Of a stretch of 64,000 nucleotides of DNA, positions 57,985-64,000 are shown in pieces. The position numbers were made by a program, and so were the translations under genes. The stretch's first letter is position 1, and every line of letters begins with the position of its first letter. Source of the DNA: Candidatus Bathyarchaeota archaeon (GTDB taxonomy: Archaea > Thermoproteota > Bathyarchaeia > Bathyarchaeales > Bathycorpusculaceae); NCBI GenBank assembly GCA_026014485.1, contig JAOZIE010000002.1, positions 109,081 through 173,080 of the forward strand, in the 5' to 3' direction. The notes beneath the pieces were generated by a model. The model ran no database searches, had not been told where the DNA came from, and worked only from the letters and a program-made list of their open reading frames with translations.

Positions 57985-58242
57985 ATGCCTCGACTTAAGT
58001 GTAAGAAATGTGGTGTTGTCTTTGAGCAGGGTTTGGGGGGCGCAGTTTTCTCTCCTCACGTGGGGCCCTACCATTACATTAAGTGTCCTGCCTGCGGTAA
58101 ACGGAGCTTTCTTAACGTGTATTCCTCGGTGACAGACCCAGTTACGTATCCCCCGCAGCAGAAGGAGCCTGAGGTGCAGCTGCTTTCCGAGGAAGAGCTC
58201 GAAAAGAGGCGCATCGAAGAATCTAAATACGAAAAAGCCTAA
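57985..58242 (+). CDS. Zinc-ribbon protein, hypothetical
   Basis: MPRLKCKKCGVVFEQGLGGAVFSPHVGPYHYIKCPACGKRSFLNVYSSV. Confidence 0.75.
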   Translation: MPRLKCKKCGVVFEQGLGGAVFSPHVGPYHYIKCPACGKRSFLNVYSSVTDPVTYPPQQKEPEVQLLSEEELEKRRIEESKYEKA

Positions 58243-58259
58243 CATACCTCATCCTCGGA

Positions 58260-59201
58260 GTGTCGTCTGAGATGATTGAAACCGAAAACTTGACCAGAAA
58301 ATTTGGCGGCTTAACCGCTGTCGAAAACCTCACGCTTCGTGTTGAGGAAGGTGAAGTTTTTGGTTTTCTTGGGCCAAACGCGGCGGGAAAAACCACCACT
58401 GTCCGCATGCTTTGCTGTCTTATTAGCAAAACCAGTGGGGAAGCCCGCATCGGCGACTACCACGTGGACAGGGAAGCCGATTGCCTTGCTATACGCAAGA
58501 TGGTGGGGTTTTTACCTGAGAACGTGGGTTTGTATGAGAACCTTAGCGCTTACAGGAACTTGGATTTTTATGGGAAACTCTATGAGGTTCCAGATGAGAA
58601 ACGCCGCGAAAACATAGAGCGGCTGCTTAAGTTGCTGGGTATCTGGGATCGTAGAAACGATAACGTCGGTGACTTCTCAAAGGGCACAAAGCAGAAAATT
58701 GCCATAGCCCGTGCTCTTATTCATGAACCCAAGGTGCTGTTTTTGGATGAACCTACTGCGAACTTGGATCCTGAAGCCTCCAAAACGGTGCGTGACTTCG
58801 TGTTGGAGCTCAAAAAGGAGAAACACACTATATTCCTTAACACGCATAACTTGGATGAGGCAGAGAAGCTCTGTGACCGCATCGGCATCCTGAAAACACG
58901 CCTGATAGCCGTCGGCGCACCTACCGAGCTGGAACGTAGCCTCTATAACCGCAAAACCATTGTGCACCTGCAAGCTGTAACTGCACAGGTCACCGAGGCA
59001 GTCAAGCAGTTTAATGCTGTTAAGAGCGTGCGTGAAGTCGACAACAAGCTTGTGCTGGATATGGACCACCCCGAACGGGACAACCCTGAACTGGTCCGAA
59101 CAATCGTGGCGGCGGGCGGAGACATCCAGTACGTGACAGAGCTTAAGTCCACGCTGGAAGACGTTTACCTCAAACTTATCCGGGAGGCGAAGACGCAGTG
59201 A
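58260..59201 (+). CDS. ABC transporter ATP-binding protein
   Basis: GFLGPNAAGKTTTVRML Walker A; DFSKGTKQKIAIARALIHEPKVLFLDEPTANLDPEA. Confidence 0.95.
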   Translation: MSSEMIETENLTRKFGGLTAVENLTLRVEEGEVFGFLGPNAAGKTTTVRMLCCLISKTSGEARIGDYHVDREADCLAIRKMVGFLPENVGLYENLSAYRNLDFYGKLYEVPDEKRRENIERLLKLLGIWDRRNDNVGDFSKGTKQKIAIARALIHEPKVLFLDEPTANLDPEASKTVRDFVLELKKEKHTIFLNTHNLDEAEKLCDRIGILKTRLIAVGAPTELERSLYNRKTIVHLQAVTAQVTEAVKQFNAVKSVREVDNKLVLDMDHPERDNPELVRTIVAAGGDIQYVTELKSTLEDVYLKLIREAKTQ

Positions 59202-59950
59202 GGTTTGCAAAAAGCTGGATAGTCGCCACCAAAGACCTTTCTGTGTTCAAAAAGAACCGCTACATCTTGTACTCGCTGATTGGTTTGCCCCTTCTTATGG
59301 GTATCCTGATTCCTGGTATCCTGATTTTCTCGTTGCAGGCAGAATCCGCTGGGCTTACTCAAGCGCAGCTCACGGAAACCGCTAACATGCTCATCAACCT
59401 GTTCACGGCGTACTTTGTTATTATAGCAGCGGTGCTTCCCACAATAATTGCCTCCTATAGCTTTGTGGGTGAAAAACTTGAGAAAAGCCTTGAACCGTTG
59501 CTGGCGACACCCACAACTGACAGCGAGCTACTTTTCGGCAAGAGCTTAGCTGCATTTATCCCCTGTGTTGGAGCCACATACATCGGGACAGCGATATTTG
59601 TTGTTATAGTTGACGTGTGGTCATTTACGGAGTTGGGTGTTTTGTTGATGCCTAACCCGTACTGGGCAATAATTATAGGTGCCGTTACCCCGCTTGCATG
59701 TGTACTCAGCGTTGAAGCTAACGTCATCATATCCTCAAGAGTCAACGACATACGTGCAGCCCAGCAAATCGGCGGCTTAGTCATCCTTCCGCTGTTGCTT
59801 GTGATGATTTTGGCGTCTACCTCGCAGATTTTTCCCCTTGTGACCCTTGCGTTGATTGTATCGGGCGCTCTTGCTGTTGCTGACTTAGCGCTGTTTTATC
59901 TTGCAAAAGCCACGTTTAAACGCGAAGAAATCCTCACCAAATGGAAGTGA
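59198..59950 (+). CDS. ABC transporter permease (ABC-2 type)
   Basis: Six TM helices, YSFVGEKLEKSLEPLLATPTTDSELLFGKSL; overlaps ATPase gene by 4 nt. Confidence 0.9.
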   Translation: MRFAKSWIVATKDLSVFKKNRYILYSLIGLPLLMGILIPGILIFSLQAESAGLTQAQLTETANMLINLFTAYFVIIAAVLPTIIASYSFVGEKLEKSLEPLLATPTTDSELLFGKSLAAFIPCVGATYIGTAIFVVIVDVWSFTELGVLLMPNPYWAIIIGAVTPLACVLSVEANVIISSRVNDIRAAQQIGGLVILPLLLVMILASTSQIFPLVTLALIVSGALAVADLALFYLAKATFKREEILTKWK

Positions 59951-59954
59951 CGCC

Positions 59955-60113
59955 TTGGCTGAAACTAAACTTGTTTGCTGCCAGCGATGCGGTAAACCCA
60001 TTGGTTATGTTACAGTCCGCGCTAAGACCCCGCTGGGCATCCAGACCATCAGGAATGCTGAAGTTGTTGCTGTCTGCGTGAACTGTCGTCGTAAAAAGTT
60101 CGTGGTGCCCTAG
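59955..60113 (+). CDS. Small zinc-ribbon protein
   Basis: TTG start: MAETKLVCCQRCGKPIGYVTVRAKTPLGIQTIRNAEVVAVCVNCRRKKFVVP. Confidence 0.6.
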   Translation: MAETKLVCCQRCGKPIGYVTVRAKTPLGIQTIRNAEVVAVCVNCRRKKFVVP

Positions 60114-60117
60114 CAGT

Positions 60118-60621
60118 TTACTCTGCCAGTGTTTTAGCGAAGTTCCAGACTTTGTCGCCCACGTAGTGTCTGCTTTTTATTACCGGTCCCTGATGTGTTG
60201 CCTTTGCTTGCTCATGGTCCAAAAGCGCTTCGCCCAAAGCCAACGGCTTTCCATGTTTAACGTCCACAACTACAATCGCCTCGCCTTTGGCAAAAGTGCC
60301 TTCGTAGCGTACCACGCCTGGTGCCATGATGTCGGCGCCGTTGCAGACAAAGCGAACCGCACCCATATCTACCACTGCCTTGGGCAGTTGAGCTAGAACT
60401 TCTTCAGCTAGAAGCGTCGGATAAACCGCATTGCCCAACCTGAACAGCAGAGGCTTTCCCTCAACGAGTAGTAACGCTCCAAAATCGGCTTCCACCGTTT
60501 CCACGCTGGGCTTTGCTTCCGCGGTGGCGCCCCAATCAATTTTTAGTTTCTCTGAGACGCCTTCAAGAATCTGCCGTGACTCTTTGGATTTCAACATGTA
60601 TCTTCGATGTTTCTGTGACAT
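60118..60621 (-). CDS. PUA-domain RNA-binding protein (MCT-1/DUF1947-like)
   Basis: VRFVCNGADIMAPGVVRYEGTFAKGEAIVVVDVKHGKPLALGEAL PUA signature. Confidence 0.9.
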   Translation of the reverse strand: MSQKHRRYMLKSKESRQILEGVSEKLKIDWGATAEAKPSVETVEADFGALLLVEGKPLLFRLGNAVYPTLLAEEVLAQLPKAVVDMGAVRFVCNGADIMAPGVVRYEGTFAKGEAIVVVDVKHGKPLALGEALLDHEQAKATHQGPVIKSRHYVGDKVWNFAKTLAE

Positions 60622-60677
60622 AGGTTTTCTGGTTTATTCGTGATTGCAAGGAGCCTATTTAGCCTTACCGATGGCGC

Positions 60678-61307
60678 CTACGAGGCAGTTGTAGAGGGCT
60701 TCTGTTCCGGTGTTGTGTGGGGTTTTTTGCCTTTGATTTTCTGGCTGATTTTCTCCACAAGTTTGCTTATATCCACTTTTAGCAAAATTACCGTGAAGAC
60801 TACCGTGAGGATGATAGAGAGCGCAATCATGGCTTCAGGGCTTAGTTGCTCTGAAAACGTACTTTGAGTCCAAGCTGCCAGAAACGCCCCCGCCACCGTT
60901 ATGGATAACTTGCCCAGAAAGAAAGCTGTGAAAAACTTGGCTGGGTTGTACTTCATTAGTCCCAGCGGGATGACCACGGGTTCGTCGGGGATGGGGGTTG
61001 CGGCAGCTGCGAAAAGCAGTAGAAACGCCCACCGCTTAACCTTCTGCGCCTCGACATCTAGCCGTTTGCGTCGTTTTTCACTGAGGTGCTGGCTCACGAA
61101 GAACGTGACCATGTAGTGTACACTTTTTGCTACTGATGCTCCTATGGCGACAAGGAAGCCGATGGCGACCAGAGTCGGGGAGTCTGTGACGCCTAACACC
61201 AGCACCCAATTTGAGGCTATGAACAGGTTCGAGGGACCCGCAAACGGGATGAGACCGAACCCTAAGGAGCTTAGCAGAACAAACAGTAACTCAATAATTG
61301 ACGCCAT
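60678..61307 (-). CDS. VTT/DedA-like membrane protein
   Basis: IPFAGPSNLFIASNWVLVLG...AAAATPIPDEPVVIPLGLMKYNPAKFFTAFFLGKLSITV. Confidence 0.75.
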   Translation of the reverse strand: MASIIELLFVLLSSLGFGLIPFAGPSNLFIASNWVLVLGVTDSPTLVAIGFLVAIGASVAKSVHYMVTFFVSQHLSEKRRKRLDVEAQKVKRWAFLLLFAAAATPIPDEPVVIPLGLMKYNPAKFFTAFFLGKLSITVAGAFLAAWTQSTFSEQLSPEAMIALSIILTVVFTVILLKVDISKLVEKISQKIKGKKPHTTPEQKPSTTAS

Positions 61308-61491
61308 TCCACGGGTCCCACGCTTCAGAGTTTAAGAGAACCCCAAATTTATAAGTGTAGCATGTTTCCCGCATACGTTTTCGCTGTGGCAAGGCAGTTT
61401 ATCGGGTTCGCGGCATTCCTTTTCGGGACATAAAGCTGCTTCTGCTTGATAACCAAATTTTTATGTGGCGATAACAATAGTGAACATTCAA

Positions 61492-61950
61492 ATGCTGACC
61501 GAAAAGAAGAAGCGAACAACCGTTTTGGCTTCAGGCGTGTTTGACCTGCTGCATCTGGGACACGTGAAATTCCTTGAGGAAGCTAAAAAAGCAGGGGGCG
61601 AAAACGCGCAGTTAATAGTTATTATTGCTCGGGACAGCACTGTTGAGAAAACTAAGGGTAGAAAACCCGTAATTCCAGAGAACCAGCGGCGGGCGTTGGT
61701 GGAGTCGTTGAAGGTGGTTGATGAGGCGCTTCTGGGAACCGAAGGCTTCGGCATAGCCGATGTAGTTAGAGCCGTCAAGCCTGACATCATAGCTTTGGGG
61801 TATGACCAAGCAGACATGGAACGCCGCGTCAAAAAATATGTAGAGGACAACGGCTTACCCGTGAAGGTTCTTCGGGTGGGCAAATTTGAGGCGGAAGAGC
61901 TGGATAGTTCTTCTAAGATTAGGCAGAAAATTGTTGAGAAATTCACATGA
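61492..61950 (+). CDS. ribL: FAD synthase (archaeal cytidylyltransferase-family RibL)
   Basis: TTVLASGVFDLLHLGHVKFLEEAKKAGGENAQLIVIIARDSTVEKTKGRKPVIPENQRRALVESLKVVDEALLG; ATG 61492 preferred. Confidence 0.88.
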   Translation: MLTEKKKRTTVLASGVFDLLHLGHVKFLEEAKKAGGENAQLIVIIARDSTVEKTKGRKPVIPENQRRALVESLKVVDEALLGTEGFGIADVVRAVKPDIIALGYDQADMERRVKKYVEDNGLPVKVLRVGKFEAEELDSSSKIRQKIVEKFT

Positions 61951-62573
61951 TGATAAACGTCGTTAGCAGCAGCCAAAAATACAAAGTGACTTTCGTTCTG
62001 ATTGCCTTAAACGTTGCCATGTACATTTACACTTCCATCGCTGGCGGAGATTTCTTTGTTACCAACTATACTTTTACAACTTTTCAGCTAGCCCAATACA
62101 ATGCGCTAGTGTTTCAAGGGGCATACTATCAACTGTTAACTTCAATGTTTATTCACAGCAGCATCATACACTTAGCGGGCAACATGATGTTTCTGCTGAT
62201 TTTCGGTTTACGCGGCGAAGAAATGTTTTCTCTGCCCGAATACCTCGGCGTCTACCTACTCGGCGGCTTAGCAGGCAACGTGCTTTCTTTAGCGTTGGGT
62301 CCAAACTTGATTTCGGTTGGCGCTTCAGGCGCTGTGTTTGCCATGTTCGGAGCCTGCGCGGCATACGCTAGACGTAGTCTTGGGCAGTCGATTATGGGTG
62401 CGATAATCTTTGGTGTTTTTCTTTTGATGATTAGTTCAGGGGAAAACGTGAATTACTTAGCTCACATCGGGGGGATGGCTGCTGGTTTGGCATTTGGGTA
62501 TGTTTTGGCAAGAAGCCGCCGACCCCAAGCAGCATCCTACAGGGTTAGCTACTCTTATGCAACGCTGTTTTAG
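61947..62573 (+). CDS. Rhomboid family intramembrane serine protease
   Basis: SMFIHSSIIHLAGNMMFLLIFG, VGASGAVFAMFG (catalytic Ser), NYLAHIGGMAAGLAFGY (catalytic His). Confidence 0.93.
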   Translation: MMINVVSSSQKYKVTFVLIALNVAMYIYTSIAGGDFFVTNYTFTTFQLAQYNALVFQGAYYQLLTSMFIHSSIIHLAGNMMFLLIFGLRGEEMFSLPEYLGVYLLGGLAGNVLSLALGPNLISVGASGAVFAMFGACAAYARRSLGQSIMGAIIFGVFLLMISSGENVNYLAHIGGMAAGLAFGYVLARSRRPQAASYRVSYSYATLF

Positions 62574-62574
62574 G

Positions 62575-63264
62575 CTACGGCACAATTAAGACTTCTACCT
62601 TCACTTTGTTGCCGTCTTTGAGGTTCAACTGTTTTCGTAGGCAAACAGGCGCGATTATCTCCAGCACTGAAACGTCGTAGTGGCTTCTTAACGCCGTAAT
62701 CAATGCCCCTTTCACTTTGTTATTAACCAAAGCGGGGTAGCATTTGACTATGCCGAAGGTGCGGTCCTCGTTTCTGAAGCCTTCAATTTCAACGGCTGGG
62801 TACGCTTCAAGTTCAGAGCGGGCTTTGATGTCATAGTCGCTGCTTAACCTCAGATTCAACGTTCCCGAGTAGGGTTCGAAACCAAGTTTCTCAATGAACT
62901 GTTTGCGGTAACGGTCCTTTCCAATGTAGTATGCTCCCTCGCCTAATCCCGTGAAAACTATGCCTTCCAACGTGACGCTGGGCGGGTACGCAGTCTCCAT
63001 CAGAAATTTTAGGCTGTTGTAGATTTTTTGGAGCTCCACCGTTCCCGCAGCATCAATTCTCACGAGGCACCCATCGTGGGTTATGCTTCTTTCAATCCAG
63101 CCTTCCCGTTCAAGCTCTATTAAGTATCGGCTTGCAGTCTGCTGGCTGGTGCCCAGTTTCTCCGCCAAATATTCCGTGCTGACTTTCGCGGTTCGCTTAT
63201 GTGCCCCCATCTCAGCCAGCTTTAAAAGCGTGAAGATCTGCCGCCATTTTTGAGCATCTGTCAT
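62575..63264 (-). CDS. ribK: CTP-dependent riboflavin kinase with N-terminal HTH
   Basis: HTH (EYLAEKLGTSQQTASRYLIELEREGWI); GIVFTGLGEGAYYIGKDRYRKQFIEKLGFEPYSGTLNLRL; CYPALVNNKVKGALITALRSHYDVSVLEIIAPVCLRKQLNLKDGNKVKVEV. Confidence 0.93.
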   Translation of the reverse strand: MTDAQKWRQIFTLLKLAEMGAHKRTAKVSTEYLAEKLGTSQQTASRYLIELEREGWIERSITHDGCLVRIDAAGTVELQKIYNSLKFLMETAYPPSVTLEGIVFTGLGEGAYYIGKDRYRKQFIEKLGFEPYSGTLNLRLSSDYDIKARSELEAYPAVEIEGFRNEDRTFGIVKCYPALVNNKVKGALITALRSHYDVSVLEIIAPVCLRKQLNLKDGNKVKVEVLIVP

Positions 63265-63432
63265 TTTTATCCGCAGTTATGGTTTATGAAGTTAGATGTA
63301 TTAGATTTAGTGTTGAATATTTAAATAACTCGAAGAGTTCCGCAGCGAACACCCATAGACCCGTCAAAGGTATATCAAAACCGCAAACCGAAGCTAAAAC
63401 GGAGAGGCAGCGTCACGGCGCCAAAAGGCGAA

Positions 63433-64000
63433 TTGCCCACCCCCACAGTTTTCGAAGAAACAGCCTCCTACTGGACGGAGATAGCGGATGCTAACCACAC
63501 AGCGGAACAGGTGAGCTTCACAAAAAAAGCGCTTCCCGCCGAAGGGACTGTTTTGGATTTAGCCTGCTGCACAGGACGGCACCTTATTGAACTGTGCAAG
63601 TCAGGCTACCCTGTGGTGGGACTGGATTTCTCGCGGCGCCTACTCCACATAGCCCAAGACAAAGCCGCAGACGCCGGGGTAACAGCGTGGCTGGTGAGGG
63701 CGGACATGCGGTTTCTGCCTTTCCGCTCCGCGTCTTTTGGTTCAACGATAAGTTTGGATTCCAGCATCGGCTACTTGCCCTCCGAAGAAGCAGAATTGCA
63801 AAGCCTCAACGAGGTAGCGCGGACACTGCGGAACAGAGGCGCCTTTTTGGTTGATGTCTTCAACGGCGCTCGCATTGCTAAACGGCACAGACAAAACTAT
63901 GATTTGGGTTTGAGGTGGCTGATTCTGGGGTTGCTGCCAAGATTTCCTCTGCTTGCCGCCCTGTTCAAGTGGCGCGACTACCCAAGTTTTCGCCTGCTAC
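63433..64000 (+). CDS. Class I SAM-dependent methyltransferase (partial, runs off right edge)
   Basis: Manual translation: VFEETASYWTEIADANHTAEQVSFTKKALPAEGTVLDLACCTGRHLIELCKSGYPVVGLDFSRRLLHIAQDKAADAGVTAWLVRADMRFLPFRSASFGSTISLDSSIGYL; start uncertain. Confidence 0.82.
   Translation, partial: MPTPTVFEETASYWTEIADANHTAEQVSFTKKALPAEGTVLDLACCTGRHLIELCKSGYPVVGLDFSRRLLHIAQDKAADAGVTAWLVRADMRFLPFRSASFGSTISLDSSIGYLPSEEAELQSLNEVARTLRNRGAFLVDVFNGARIAKRHRQNYDLGLRWLILGLLPRFPLLAALFKWRDYPSFRLL

Noticed and set aside
1-64000. CRISPR array, rRNA operon or intact insertion sequence
   Set aside because: No regularly spaced ~30-nt repeats, rRNA-like sequence or intact transposase were seen on reading the window.

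Overview
The window is densely coding archaeal chromosome. RadA, UPF0200/UPF0201 proteins, PAC2 proteins, CTP-dependent riboflavin kinase, RibL, archaeal Dph6 and class I HMG-CoA reductase support this. A Bathyarchaeia-like TACK lineage is my guess from gene content, not something the sequence proves. Most of the window is housekeeping: tRNA CCA-adding enzyme, fumarate hydratase, cysK, galT, mgsA, nadA, a dnaK-dnaJ-grpE cluster, a Lon-like protease and a glucosyl/mannosyl-glycerate gene pair. The most interesting segment is about 44.7-50.8 kb. An intact tRNA-Ser(GCT) is followed by two degenerate copies of its 3' half, about 2.2 and 6.0 kb downstream. Between the tRNA and the distal copy lies a monomeric [FeFe]-hydrogenase with complete H-cluster motifs but an N-terminal domain stripped of most cluster cysteines. 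Near-identical GTGYTAC-N14-GTAAYAC inverted repeats precede the hydrogenase gene and a neighbouring membrane (ECF S-component-like) gene. They resemble NikR operators, and a nikR gene lies about 8 kb away, suggesting a nickel-responsive [FeFe]-hydrogenase regulon. Other notable items: a ~140-160 nt dispersed non-coding repeat pair (38.6 kb and 57.8 kb, opposite orientation); a 226-bp multi-hairpin element enclosed by a perfect 12-bp inverted repeat (23.66-23.88 kb); a TFB-like protein reduced to one cyclin repeat; an unannotated 38-aa Cys-rich microprotein; a RelE-type toxin-antitoxin pair; and two genes broken by single frameshifts. All calls are from reading the sequence; no searches were run.
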